DNA from: Oasisia sp. SBJ-2009
Taxonomy: Eukaryota; Annelida; Polychaeta; Sabellida; Siboglinidae
Length of the DNA stretch: 64,000 nucleotides
Assembly: GCA_964017155.1 (NCBI GenBank)
Contig: OZ024861.1
Location: forward strand, 17,941,453 to 18,005,452
Direction of reading: 5' to 3'
Below the pieces are notes generated by a model, which was given only the letters and a program-made list of their open reading frames with translations, did no database searches and was not told the DNA's origin. Made by a program: the position numbers and the translations under genes. How positions within the stretch are numbered: position 1 is the first letter of the stretch; each line of letters starts with the position of its first letter. Positions 26,701 to 35,549 of this stretch are shown here, one piece after another.

Positions 26701-29700
26701 TTTTCTTTAAGAGCTTTTTATTTTAATGAAATGATCTCCATGAGTCATTTGATGTACTAAATATGTGCTTGTTTCAGACGGACAGAATCACAGCCCTACA
26801 AGTGCGGATTGAGGAGATCCAGCGACTGCTGGAAGACTCCTGTTGTATACCTGAGGTGTACAGCCCCATCAAACAGCCCGAGGTTGTGCACCTGGTGCTG
26901 CAGGGGGCTGGAGGCGAGGGGGCTGGAGGCGAGGGGGCTGGAGGCGAGGGGGCTGGGGGTGAGGGGGCGGGGCAAGAAGAGGTGAAGAAGACATTCCTAC
27001 TTGACTGTGGGCGGCTACAACTGGAGCAGGTGAAGCTGGCCTTCCAACTCGCCACCGTCGAGCTTATTGTTGGTAAGCAGCAACTAAGACTGTGTTGTTT
27101 TATTGAGTTTAAAGTTTTTCTAACTGTTTTATTGTAAAATCATGTTACGCACTATAAACTATGGATTCTAACATATATGATATGTATAATATTTGATATT
27201 ATCATTAATCAGCCAGGCCTACAAGTATGAATGGGTAACCTGCTTCCATGTCGGTCAGGTGTTCCTTAAAGGGGGCTGAAACACTTGAACAACCATTGCC
27301 CAAACATAACAACATACCATTTATCTGTGACTATGATTTGATGAGCACAGAACCAGGATATATTTTTAATAATTCTTCAAACTTTGACATCATCTGCATT
27401 AGTTGCCGCCAGTACTCCTGAACCACCCTTGGTTTGACTGGCTTTTATCTAATCAATGTAAATGTTAAAATGTTTCTGAATAACTTCATTAATAAATATT
27501 TCTATGCGAAAACAATAATATGGTGCCCTATTATGTCTGGTAGGCATAATATATGTGGCGCTGTACGAAAAGCAGTCGGAAGTCGCTGAGCGTAATTACT
27601 GGTAAATGCGTCACAAAGCTAAATATGCGTTATCTGGTCTATTTTGAGGTTTTGCATCTAAGATTCACTTAGTCTTTATTTATGCACTCCAGAAAGGATA
27701 TTTTTGTTATCAAAGTCTAAATAACACTTTTTCGTGTTTTTGCAACATCGATGATAGTCTCTTTTTCGTACGTTATTTGAAATAGTTGTGCACTATTTTG
27801 CGAACGCTTACATCCATGTTTCCGTATTCATCGTAGCCATGCGTCACATCATTATAAAGCTATTTTAATAGAGCGGATTCCCCTAGCGGCAGTGCACATG
27901 AATACAATAGAAATGGTTTGTGTGCGCATTGAATATTCATTAGAGTTCACATGCTTTGTCTTCGGAAAGTTACAGTTAGATTGGAGTGTTTTTGGTTATC
28001 GATAAGTGACTATTTTACTGGATGTTACCGCCTTTTACATGTGATATATAAAGGTGAACTTTGTGCCGTGTTTTTGATACAAAGTTAGCACGCTATCTTG
28101 CGTGTGTGAAGAATTTAGTGCAGTGTTTGGATTTGACGAAAAATCCAAGATGACAGCCTCCGTCGTGGATTCCGATGCAGTCGACATTGCGGATTGTTTG
28201 AACGCGTTGTCTTCGGTCGACATGCAAAGTATAGCAAGCGAGGACGTGCTGGCCGAGCTAGTGAACGATTACTTTGTCAGGCGTCCAATTAGCAACCAGG
28301 ACGATGACAGAGAGTCGAGCGATGACGATGACATTGATTCGGTTGTTGACATTGATTCGGTTGTTGACAACGGAGCGGGAGGTAACACTGACAGTTCCGA
28401 CGACGACGCTGCTACGGCTGACCGCCCTGGGATGTTTCTAGCTGAGGAGATCAGGCCCCGCGATTGTGGAGATACTCCAGATAAAGGGTTCACACCAAAG
28501 TGCAAGTGCAGGCTTCACAACGGACAGCCTGGCCACACAAGATATGCACCTGGTGAACTGGCTGACATTCGACTGCAGTACATGGATATGACACATGACG
28601 AGCTAGACATTGCTGTTCTAGCTAAGCTGTCATGTGGCATGCACCGGTCAACAATGACTACGAAGACACGAAGAGGTCAGCAACAAGAACGGCAAGCCCT
28701 GCAAACTGACTTCTACCTGCATGGTTTCTGAATCTGCCGGGATATTTTCAAGCAGATACACAATATCAGTCAGGACAAGCTGACTGCACTGATCGTGCAC
28801 TACAAGGTGGCTGGCTACGAAGCACGGGTTCACCGCAGCAAGCACAAGAGACCAGCAAATGCTCAGAAGTTCGAAGACACCCATGCTGTTATCGACTTCA
28901 TTGTGAACTATGCTGAGGCAAATGCAACCATCCTTCCAGGGCACACTCCAGGACACTGGAAGACAGACAGATGTAAAGTTGCTACCGACCAACTGCAGCA
29001 AGAAGAAAGTCTACCAGCACTACTGTGACGCAAGTGATGCTGCTGGCACACGGAAGGTGGCAGTGCAAACGTTCCGTACACTGTGGCAGCAGCTTCTGCC
29101 ATTTGTTGTCACCATGCGACCAACTACAGACCTGTGCTGGTATTGTCAGAAGGGGTGACAAAACTGACACGATCAGCCAACTTGCCAGACGCAGAGAAGA
29201 CTGCCGCAGTTCGCGAATACGAGGAACATTTGCACAGAGCAACAACAGAGCGGGCCCACTACACAGATGTGTGCAAATCTGTGAAGGAAAGCATGCCACC
29301 TGGCTTGTCCCTGGGTCGACACGCTGCGTGTAGCTATGCTGGGATATGTCACTACAGCGTTGACTTTGCCCAGCAAGTTCACTTCCCATCGAATCCGCTA
29401 CAGCCTGGACCCATCTACTTTAAGTGTCCTCGCAAGTGTGGTCTCTTCGGCATTGCCTGTGAGGCATTCCCCAAGCAAGTCAACTTCCTGCTTGATGAGA
29501 GCATCAACACTGTTGTGCCGACTGTGTGGTGTCGTTGCTGCATTTCTTCTTTGAGAAGTATTGCTTGGGTGAACATGACGTGGATCTCCACGCTGACAAC
29601 TGCTGCGGCCAAAACAAAAATACTTGCATGATGCAGTATCTGATATGGCGAGTCCTGACTGAGCGGCACAAGACGACCACACTGTCCTTCCTGCTGACTG

Positions 29701-32375
29701 GCCACACCAAATTCAGCTGTGACGGGTGTTTTGGTCTTGTCAAGCATCTGCACCGGAAGACTAAGGTTGACTGCCTGGATGACATTGCGGCTGTGGTCAC
29801 TGAGTCGTCTACTGTCAACATTCCCCAGCTGTGCGGCACTGAAAACGGCGAAATAATTGTGGCAACACTTCACTGGACAACCTTTCTGGGCATCTACTTC
29901 CACAAAGTGTCGACCATCAAGCAATTCCATCACTTCCACTTTGCAGAGGAATCCACCACAAAGCGAGTGCAGGAATTCGTAGACAGCAAATTCGCCGAGC
30001 AGACTCTCCTGCGACAGAGCCTGCCACACAAGGAAGCGATGCCACAAGTCATCAAACCAAAAGGACTTGACACGAAACAACAGTGGTACTTGTACAACGA
30101 GATCCGCCCCTTCACTGCTGAACGCTGTCAGGAAATCACGACACCACTTCCGACAGCTGCTAAGCCGAAGAGGAAGATTGAAGCTGTGTCGTCTGACAGT
30201 GATGACACTGATGCTCCACCACCACCATCCCGTCGAAGACCAGCACGTGGACGTCGTGGCGCAAGAAGCGAACAATAACGGCTCTTTTCAGAGCTACCCA
30301 CATATTTATGAAAGAGATTGCTATCATTGAATTGATGTGTTTGTTTCATATGGGCAGTGCATATCAGTAATTTCCTTTGTGTATCAACTTAAAAAAACAA
30401 AAAAAACTAATTAGAATTTTTTTTCAGATACCTTATTAAAGGTTTAATAATTTCAGTTTCACCTGCAATATTTGAATAATTTTAGCTAAATATTAACTAA
30501 TTTGTATTGACAGCTGCTGTTGGTTCCTATAGAAACTTGCAAAACATTAGTGTCGGGCTTAAAATTGATGCCTGAAAAATTGCCAACTTGAAAAGTGAAT
30601 TTTCTCCTTAAGTATTTTTTTACAGGTACCCTCTTTAAAGTATTGTAACTTCAGTTCTACTTGGAATATCTGGATAATTTAAACTGTTTTGGAAAGAGAA
30701 ATGGTGCTGCTATCAGATTCAACAGTAAAACAGCATTTTACATTTTGACCATCTGACTGGTTTTCCCAGAGCACCACACATATATGGCAACATATAATTT
30801 GAATGCGTTTCAAAATAAAGTTACATAAAATACAACAATTTATAACTAACAAAACAGTTTAAATGGCAAAGTGTGGGATTCCCCTGAATTTCCTAACCAA
30901 TTCCTTTGCGGATACGTCTGTATTCGCTATACCGAGCAATTCAATTTGCTTAAGCTGCATGACAAAACTCATAGAATATTAATGAGGAGTGTTGCATTTG
31001 AAAGTCTTTCAGTTGGTATAAATCGTAATTTATTTTCACCCTTTTTAATTTAAACATATTTAATAATGATTTATTGATCTATATTATGTCTACCAAATGT
31101 AATAGGGGGCCACGTTCTTGTTTTCATATAGAAGTGTCTATTAAAGAAGTTATTTAAAAAAATACTAACATTGATTAGATAGAAGCAAGTGAAACCAAAT
31201 GCAGCTGGAGATGGTGGTGGTCAGCACCAAATATGTCTGTATATACTATATAGTATGTTTTTATGTGTGGCCAATGGTTGTTCAAACATTTCAGTCCCCC
31301 CTTTAAAGCTCAGAATGTGAAAAAAACTTGCATTAAACTGTTCAGTGTTTGCAACAGTGACATGCTCGTACAAATTCAAGAATTCAACCTTGATCATACC
31401 AAAGCCACAACTTACGTAGCTTATTCTGTGATTTTGCAATAAAAACAAATGGAAAACTGCCTTTAAATGATATACATAGACATTCCACCTATCCTGAACA
31501 TGTACTTGTTTTGGGTCATCTACTAATTACTTATGCATGGCAAATGATGTCCCTCAATATGCATCAGATCTGACCTCCTGTATCGAACTTGTACATGTGT
31601 ACACACCCACCCCGTGCACACAATCACCCACACACCCACCCTGTGCACACAATCACCTACACACACACCCCATGCACACAATCACATACACACCCACCCC
31701 ATGCACACAATCACCTACACACCCACCCCATGCACACAATCACCTACACACACACCCCATGCACACAATCACCTACACACCCACCCCATGTACACAATCA
31801 CCTACACACCCACCCCATGCACACAATCACCTACACACCCACCCCATGCACACACACACCCATCCCATGCACACAATCACCTACACACCCACCCCATGCA
31901 CACACCCACCCCATGCACACAATCACCTACACACCCACCCCATGCACACAATCACCTACACACCCACCCCATGCACACAATCACCTACACACCCATCCCG
32001 TGCACAAAATCACTGTTTCCACCTCACCTGTGTATGTCATTTGTGGATGTCAGTTTGTAATCCTTTAGACCCTAATTATGATGTTTTATTAAACACATTC
32101 TGATTCGCCATAGTTCTTGTAGATGTTCAGCGACAAATTAAATAAATAATTTACGTTCCAGTGAACATAATACCTACATAAAGATAGAGATTGGCACTCC
32201 ATTAAACTGTAATGCAGACAACGAAAAAAGATATTAATGAACAATCCTGTATATGTGCCTGACTGTGTATGTTGTAGATGGCAATGCGTGTGTGCTTGGG
32301 TCTAACACAGATGGCTACATTCCCGTGCGATTCACACCCCAGTCAACCATGTACATCACGGGCAGTCGATGTTGA
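4477..32375 (+). CDS. WDCP: WDCP homologue, WD repeat and coiled-coil-containing protein, 14 exons
   Basis: Coding join: 4477-4531, 9322-9439, 12734-12894, 13681-13810, 14248-14320, 17792-17859, 19427-19542, 20088-20209, 21907-22026, 22898-22993, 23646-23832, 24998-25482, 26778-27072, 32278-32375. All introns are GT-AG, phases agree, total 2124 nt = 707 aa (human WDCP 721 aa). Matches to the human protein follow in order: MDLGRTSLRRSGINTLRS start; HPKHGLAWTDG (human HPIHGLAWTDG); GCLWNPTRDILCLLL; CCGCWSEDGLKLIVGVGS; ASDQRVLCTTELPLERLC; SSLIHLHRKQL; DSSQLVVFETTERMT; NERPLGVCGVV; then an acidic, Ser-rich linker (residues about 416-560), a short coiled coil (ALQVRIEEIQRLLED), FLLDCGRLQLEQVKLAFQL and NTDGYIPVRFTPQSTMYITG near the end. 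The family has WD-like propeller blades in the N-terminal half and a C-terminal self-association region; the human protein binds the kinase HCK. Three of its junctions are seeded with minisatellites. Confidence 0.93.
4532..8257. other. WDCP intron 1, left part: no gene seen
   Basis: AT-rich intron. A degenerate pyrimidine-rich repeat with CACATCTCA/ACACCTCA motifs is visible around 7255-7540 and again at 8770-8890. Short open frames at 6671-6988 and elsewhere have no recognisable protein character. Nothing else is supported. Confidence 0.6.
8258..8666. mobile_element. hAT-type MITE, 393 bp, with 8-bp target duplication
   Basis: The element at 8266-8658 starts CAGGGTTGG and ends CCAACCCTG. 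It is flanked on both sides by an identical 8-bp sequence TTTCAAAC (8258-8265 and 8659-8666), the target-site length of hAT transposons. The inside is dominated by AAAAAATCGATTTAATCGA-like palindromic AT motifs and has no coding capacity, so it is non-autonomous. It sits in WDCP intron 1. Confidence 0.93.
8667..9321. other. WDCP intron 1, right part: small repeats only
   Basis: Contains a short direct duplication (GGGCGGGTTTAGCCGATTTG at about 8713 and a close copy at about 8746), degenerate CACATCTCA repeats to about 8890, and the first copy of a 69-bp dispersed repeat (8896-8964). The intron ends TTTGTTTTCAG before exon 2. Confidence 0.6.
8896..10162. repeat. 69-bp direct repeat on both sides of WDCP exon 2
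   Basis: Copies at 8896-8964 and 10094-10162 share TATAACTATCTGTTTATTCA and continue almost identically through CAGTAAGTACACTGTACTAG to ACAAAAGTGGC, with about two mismatches. They are in direct orientation, 1.2 kb apart, and bracket exon 2. They may be fragments of a dispersed element or the edge of a local duplication. Confidence 0.85.
9440..12300. other. WDCP intron 2: hexanucleotide repeat, otherwise nothing recognised
   Basis: AT-rich intron with a pure TACTGC hexamer array at 10581-10698 (about 19 units). Open frames such as 11106-11312 and 11494-11742 show no conserved protein features. No RNA gene recognised. Confidence 0.6.
10581..10698. repeat. (TACTGC)n microsatellite
   Basis: Uninterrupted hexanucleotide array of about 19 units after one imperfect unit (ACTACTGCAACTGC), in WDCP intron 2. 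Confidence 0.98.
12301..12716. repeat. 74-82-bp minisatellite copied from the 5' part of WDCP exon 3
   Basis: Five units (near 12374, 12450, 12532, 12608 and a partial one at 12684), plus an older degenerate one near 12301, each contain TAGTCTACACTGGAGTAGTG followed by ACACGTCAGTTGTCACTAGT. The same TAGTCTACACTGGAGTAGTG and ACACGTC occur once inside genuine exon 3 (12742-12769). The array therefore duplicated exon coding sequence into the intron next to the acceptor. The copies have CATACATGTGCATAG where exon 3 has TTACAGAGACGTGCGTAG, so the true acceptor AG is lost in them. Confidence 0.92.
12734..12894 (+). CDS. WDCP: WDCP exon 3
   Basis: Acceptor TGTCTGTTACAG, donor CAAG|GTGAGA. The translation QDVRSLHWSSDTSDGFCYL and VRHQSTVSLWKVEG parallels human QFECVCGLSWAP...LLAVQHEKHVTVWQL, a WD-like blade. 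The phase matches exon 2 (ends CA) and exon 4. Its first 30 bases are the source of the preceding minisatellite. Confidence 0.9.
13681..13810 (+). CDS. WDCP: WDCP exon 4, with two phase-compatible acceptors
   Basis: Encodes LPSVGCLWNPTRDILCLLL, matching human LPQGCVWHPKCAILTVLT. The acceptor AG at 13679-13680 has a purine-rich, poor polypyrimidine tract. A second AG at 13694-13695 (CATCTGTAG) keeps the same phase and would drop five codons. The donor is GAGAG|GTACGC, followed at once by a CA-rich microsatellite. Confidence 0.85.
13838..13942. repeat. Imperfect (CA)n microsatellite
   Basis: ACACGCACACACCACGCACG-type sequence grading into pure CA, starting about 30 bases after the exon 4 donor. 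Confidence 0.95.
14321..17791. other. WDCP intron 5: nothing recognised
   Basis: 3.47 kb AT-rich intron. Short open frames at 15059-15259 and 17025-17222 lack conserved character. No tandem array longer than a few units and no clear TIR pair seen. Confidence 0.5.
17860..18540. other. WDCP intron 6, left part
   Basis: Unique-looking intron sequence before the 20-bp array. No coding or RNA feature recognised. Confidence 0.5.
18541..19426. repeat. 20-bp minisatellite abutting the acceptor of WDCP exon 7
   Basis: About 44 copies of ACTGCTGTGTTAACTGTGTC and variants. The last intron bases, ACTGTTGTGTTGCCAG, are themselves a diverged unit, and several units read ACTGCTGTGTTACCAGTGTC, so they carry an acceptor-like ACCAG at the same place. 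The array therefore merges into the 3' splice site. Confidence 0.96.
19543..20087. other. WDCP intron 7: nothing recognised
   Basis: 545 bases of AT-rich intron ending AATGTGACAG before exon 8. No repeat or gene seen. Confidence 0.5.
20305..20560. repeat. 19-20-bp minisatellite in WDCP intron 8
   Basis: About 13 units of AGTACACATGTCAGCACGT with variants (GACAGCCGGT, TACATATGTC). Imperfect at both ends. Confidence 0.93.
20696..20747. repeat. (AC)n microsatellite
   Basis: Dinucleotide array of about 50 bases between the 19-bp and 39-bp minisatellites. Confidence 0.95.
20836..21797. repeat. 39-bp minisatellite, about 24 copies, open on both strands
   Basis: Very homogeneous 39-bp units containing CATGAATGCTGACAGCTGTG. 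Proximal units have TTTTGTCAACTC and distal ones TTTTGTCGACTC, with one CAACTC unit among the CGACTC block and several GCTGCG variants. Because 39 is divisible by three, a 325-codon frame is open on + and long frames are open on -. The + frame is a 13-residue repeat with no upstream splice phase linking it to exon 8 or 9, so I treat it as intronic satellite and not protein. Confidence 0.96.
21907..22026 (+). CDS. WDCP: WDCP exon 9, source of a donor-carrying array
   Basis: Acceptor TTATACAG, donor TACAAC|GTAAGTG. Encodes THDSSQLVVFETTERMT and VNLPGMLTPHQLYYN, matching human QDSSHLVLVTFKKAVTM and VTIPGILVPDLIAFN. Phase 0 on both sides. Its last 20 bases plus the donor are repeated downstream. 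Confidence 0.92.
22010..22670. repeat. About 41-bp minisatellite carrying copies of the WDCP exon 9 donor
   Basis: About 15 units follow the exon. Each contains ACCACACCAACTGTACTACA then AACGTAAGTGTCTGTGTCAA, that is the last bases of exon 9 and its GTAAGTG donor. Most units keep AAC|GTAAGT intact; others have AACTAAGT or ATTGTAAGT. Unit length drifts from 42 to about 37 and then shorter toward the right end. Confidence 0.93.
23995..24854. mobile_element. 860-bp non-autonomous DNA element with about 36-bp TIRs
   Basis: The left end reads AAATGTGACCTGTTCTAACA then AAATGAGTCACATGTCA. The reverse complement of the right end reads AAATGTGACCTGTTATAATG then AAATGAGTCACATGTCA, so the ends are inverted copies. 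The inside has no recognisable transposase. The target duplication cannot be set because the left flank is an A-run. It lies in WDCP intron 11. Confidence 0.88.
24998..25482 (+). CDS. WDCP: WDCP exon 12: acidic, Ser-rich linker
   Basis: 485-nt exon, the longest of the gene, acceptor TTTTGACAG, donor GTGCAG|GTGAGA. It encodes a low-complexity polar segment (LADGDDSDSEKELQLD, DSDFSSGASALSDGEEL) that ends in the start of a coiled coil (MAALEEQMRVQ). Sequence conservation with vertebrate WDCP is weak here, but position and length fit the linker before the human coiled coil. Confidence 0.88.
25508..25797 (-). mobile_element. tRNA-derived SINE, diverged copy
   Basis: On the minus strand it begins GAGCTCAGTAGCTCAATAAC (box A-like) followed by GGGGTCAAATCTTG (box B-like) and ends AAGAACCTATGTTTACC. 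Head and tail match the better preserved copy at about 62262-62482, so both belong to one SINE family. It lies just after WDCP exon 12. Confidence 0.7.
26778..27072 (+). CDS. WDCP: WDCP exon 13: coiled coil and in-frame GAGGE repeat
   Basis: Acceptor TTGTTTCAG, donor GTTG|GTAAGC. Encodes a short coiled coil (TDRITALQVRIEEIQRLLED) and FLLDCGRLQLEQVKLAFQL, equivalent to human LLCDGKLRLSTVQQTFGL. Between them a 15-bp unit is repeated about 4.4 times at 26904-26969, giving GAGGE repeats, a glycine-rich insertion absent from human WDCP. All units keep frame. Confidence 0.92.
27266..31306. mobile_element. 4.03-kb DNA transposon, TTAA target duplication (Kolobok-like)
   Basis: The element runs 27270-31302 and is flanked by TTAA at 27266-27269 and 31303-31306. 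The left TIR reads AGGGGGCTGAAACACTTGAA then CAACCATTGCCCAAACATAA. The right end in reverse complement reads AGGGGGGACTGAAATGTTTG then AACAACCATTGGCCACACAT. TTAA targets and non-CCC ends fit the Kolobok superfamily better than piggyBac (whose ends begin CCC). It contains one broken transposase-like gene (28150-30278). The whole element lies in the last WDCP intron, in the + orientation relative to its gene. Superfamily assignment is an inference. Confidence 0.88.
28150..30278 (+). pseudogene. Transposase-like gene with one in-frame stop and three frameshifts
   Basis: ATG at 28150. The N-terminal part is acidic (DDDRESSDDDDIDSVVD) and followed by a Cys-rich patch (KCKCRLHNGQPGHTRY). An in-frame TGA lies at 28729-28731 and the frame continues with DIFKQIHNISQDKL. 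Shifts near 28975, 29155 and 29515 are needed to follow LLPTNCSKKKVYQHYCD, DLCWYCQK, RSANLPDAEKTA and then VDLHADNCCGQNKN and GHTKFSCDGCFG. The C-terminus is basic (SRRRPARGRRGARSEQ). The H-x-D-N-C-x-G-Q-N-K-N block and GHTK-CD block are typical of a large invertebrate family of transposon-encoded proteins (I believe the domain is named DUF7869), where the aspartates are plausible RNase H-like catalytic residues. This copy cannot encode a full protein. Confidence 0.85.
31600..32012. repeat. 28-bp minisatellite in the last WDCP intron
   Basis: About 14 units containing CCACCCCATGCACACAATCA then CCTACACA. 28 is not divisible by three, so all three + frames are open as the same cyclic peptide. 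It ends about 265 bases before exon 14. Confidence 0.95.
32278..32375 (+). CDS. WDCP: WDCP exon 14 (stop codon)
   Basis: Acceptor TATGTTGTAG. The split codon G|AT gives the junction LIV-DGNACVLGSNTDGYIPV and then FTPQSTMYITGSRC-stop (TGA at 32373-32375). Human counterpart: EMLHDSHWILLSADSEGFIPLTF. The join needs removal of an intron of 5.2 kb that contains the transposon. Confidence 0.92.
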
Positions 32376-33870
32376 CCTGTCACTGTGGAGAGTGGAGAGG
32401 TCATCAATGTCAACAGCACCCCAAGAAACCCTGGACATCTGCTTCCATTCGATCGTTGTGTGAATTTCCGATGCTGTTTGTGCACATTACCATTTTGAAC
32501 GTGGGCATGAGAAAATGTTGACATAACTAGAAACCAAAGATATAACCAGAATGGTGGGTATGCAACTAAGTTTTTCATATGGTACTAAGTTTTTCATAAG
32601 TTTTTCCAAGGTAAAAACCAATATTTCACACCCATGAGAATTGTGTTAACAGACCAGCGAAGACAGCTGAAATGTGAAGTCTGACAAACCTTCAGTTGCA
32701 ACGACACTGCAAGGTGCTTATGTGCACGTCATGCTATACTAAATAGATACAATGACAGCAGTCATGGTCAAATACTATATCACTCAAGACGAGAGAACTA
32801 CCATGTACCATGTATGTCTAGAATGGCCTGGTAGGCAGTGCAGAGGAATGTCACTATGGAGGTGATCATTGACAATGGGCAGGTGGCCTGAATGGGGAGG
32901 TGACCTCAGCACAACTAACTTCCTATACTTTACTGTTACAGAGATAATTTGGAACATTATCCTAGGATGACCTTAGCTGCAGGGTAGCTGTATTATTGAG
33001 GTGGCCATAAAGTGGGGTTTAACTGTAACGTACTGTAACGATATGATTATAAAATGGAGTTGATAAAATTACAAACTGTTTTATCAAAAAATTGTAAACC
33101 TGCTGCTGGTGTCTGCTCACATGTAAGTAACATGCATGGTGTGTGGGTCATCTTCATTGTGTCTACCTAATTAATGTCAAAATAGCCAAATAATATTGAT
33201 TCAGACAACGTCAACAAGTCAATATTTTTTAATAACCATGTTGCAAAGAGCAACGCAACAAGCAATCACTGCCATAAACCACTGCCAACTTTGGCGTTCA
33301 GAACTTAGAGTATACAGGTCTGTCATTCAGTTCAAGCCATTGATAATTGTAGCCGATTTGTTGGTCAGTTCATATATGGACTGTTCAGGTTGATTCTAAC
33401 ATTTTGTTACAATAGAATTTCTTTCAAAATCACTTACTAATACATCATTTCACCTTCAGACAAAACTATTGAAAGTGCAGCTACATGTGACTGTATTGTA
33501 CACTGGCAGAATGGTTTACTGTCTACGCAAACATCTCTAGGCAGAACTTGAAGCAACCAGAACACATGCACCGGAAACATTTTCTATTAATACAATTTGT
33601 ATATGTACATATGTAAATAGTTTTGTCATGTAGTTCTGATAGTGGTTGTGTTTATTTATGTGTTATTTGACATTCTATGTTTAGCAAGATTTATGCAATA
33701 TTATGTTAAGGTGATAATGTTTTGCAACAGTTGTACAGATTGTCTGGTAATGTTTTATAACAGTTGTACAGATCGTCTTTCAAGGTTATGGAATTGAGAA
33801 TGTTGAACCACTTTGTATGAATATGTTAATGTGTTTCAAACACATAAATAAAGCCAAAGATTAAACAATG
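32376..33870 (+). other. WDCP: WDCP 3' untranslated region
   Basis: About 1.5 kb of non-coding sequence between the WDCP stop and the polyadenylation signal at 33847-33852. No repeat array, TIR pair or open frame of interest. End inferred from the signal. Confidence 0.55.
33847..33852 (+). terminator. Polyadenylation signal AATAAA, probably WDCP
   Basis: ACATAAATAAAGCC contains a perfect AATAAA on the + strand, followed by TG/T-rich sequence (AATGTTTTATGTGTTATATA). It is the best signal between the WDCP stop and the convergent ashwin gene. Confidence 0.6.
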
Positions 33871-34029
33871 TTTTATGTGTTATATACAGATTGTATAAGA
33901 TACATATTTACATGATCATTAAAAATTCAACTTGTGATACCCCAGGTACAGACATGGGTCGTGGTATGTGGCAAAACAGCAGATATCATTTAATACTCCA
34001 AAGTCCCAATTATTAACAGATATGCTATA

Positions 34030-34748
34030 AAAACTCCCAGTCTGGGTAGAACAGGGAAGAACTCTCCCAGTCCAGGTAGATCCCATCCCAGGGAAGAACT
34101 CTCCCAGTCCAGGTAGATCCCATCCCAGGGAAGAACTCTCCCAGTCCAGGTAGATCCCATCCCAGGGAAGAACTCTCCCAGTTCAGGTAGATCCCATCCC
34201 AGGGAAGAACTCCCAGTCCAGGTAGATCCCATCCCAGGGAAGAACTCTCCCAGTTCAGGTAGATCCCATCCCAGGGAAGAACTCCCAGTCCAGGTAGATC
34301 CCATCCCAGGGAAGAACTCCCAGTCCAGGTAGATCCCATCCCAGGGAAGAACTCCCAGTCCAGGTAGATCCCATCCCAGGGAAGAACTCCCAGTCCAGGT
34401 AGATCCCATCCCAGGGAAGAACTCCCAGTCCAGGTAGATCCCATCCCAGGGAAGAACTCTCCCAGTTCTAGTAGATCCCATCCCAAGGAAGAACTCTCAG
34501 TCCAGGTAGATCCCATCCAGGGAAGAACTCTGCCAGTTCTAGTAGATCCCATCCAGGGAAGAACTCTGCCAGTTCTAGTAGATCCCATCCAGGGAAGAAC
34601 TCTGCCAGTTCTAGTAGATCCCATCCAGGGAAGAACTCTCAGTCCAGGTAGATCCCATCCAGGGAAGAACTCTCAGTCCAGGTAGATCCCATCCAGGGAA
34701 GAACTCTCAGTCCAGGTAGATCCCATCCAGGGAAGAACTCTGCCAGTC
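34030..34748. repeat. 34-37-bp minisatellite between WDCP and ashwin
   Basis: About 20 units containing CCAGTCCAGGTAGATCCCAT then CCCAGGGAAGAACTCTC. Two subtypes: CATCCCAGGGAAG (left block) and CATCCAGGGAAG with CAGTTCTAG (right block). On the minus strand all frames are open as short peptide repeats; these are not genes. Confidence 0.95.
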
Positions 34749-35549
34749 CCATGAAGATGAACCAGGGGTGGAAGTGACAGAGCTGGTGACAGTGGAGACT
34801 GCAACAAACACAACATCTCACTCAGGAACATGCTGGCACATGGCACAGCACAACAGAACCGATGAACAGGGATTTTAAAACTGTTCTGTAATCTTCATTT
34901 TACACTTTAATCAATCCTTTTCATCTTTAAATCCCAGTTCCACCCCGCACCGACATACACATGGATATAAGGACCATCAGATATCCATATAAATCCATAC
35001 AAAAGGCTTGAAATAACTTAATCATGGAAAAGTGGTGAAAAGTGTACTGTAGTAAATGTTTTATGGAACTTCTTCACACTAGATGGCATAACCTTCTAAT
35101 AAGTTATTCAACACCAGGTGACAGCACGTTAACCCACGCAATGCTTGTATGAGTTAGAGAACTCTTATTCTGTACTTGAGTTTCATAGCCTGCAGTCATA
35201 TTTTGAGAAAAATGCAAGATGTAAGACTACGAGAAAAATGGGAACATTCTTCAGATTTACACATCATCTTCCAGCAAGTACTGATAATACAGAAATTAAT
35301 AACTGAATTGTTGTTTAGTTTATAACTTGTTTTGAACAGTAGTCATGTCTTGTTTATCTGCACACTTTGGGGCCCAAACTTTTTGTCTAAATGAATGAAA
35401 TGTGTGGATTAGCAAAACACTGATACAAGGTATCAACATGGGTGCCACATAAAAACTTGTGGATCACGAAGCAGGATTATTGAAGACAGGATTAAACAAG
35501 ACATGACTGTATAGTGTTCTTCGACCTATAACGTACCAGTAAAATCAAG
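34749..35549 (-). other. Ashwin 3' flank, probable 3'UTR
   Basis: Non-repetitive sequence downstream of the ashwin stop. A candidate minus-strand signal ATTAAA (TTTAAT on + at 34906-34911) would give a 3'UTR of about 640 bases. No perfect AATAAA found on this strand nearer the stop. Confidence 0.4.

Noticed and set aside
29415..30275. 286-codon minus-strand frame inside the transposon
   Set aside because: It is antisense to the transposase-like gene, and the plus strand carries the conserved motifs.
28150..30278. Transposase-like gene as an active or domesticated gene
   Set aside because: One in-frame stop and three frameshifts interrupt it, and it retains TIRs and target duplications of an ordinary element.
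33990..34821. Minus-strand frames with repeated GSTWTGSSSLGWDLP
   Set aside because: Translation of the 34-37-bp satellite between WDCP and ashwin.
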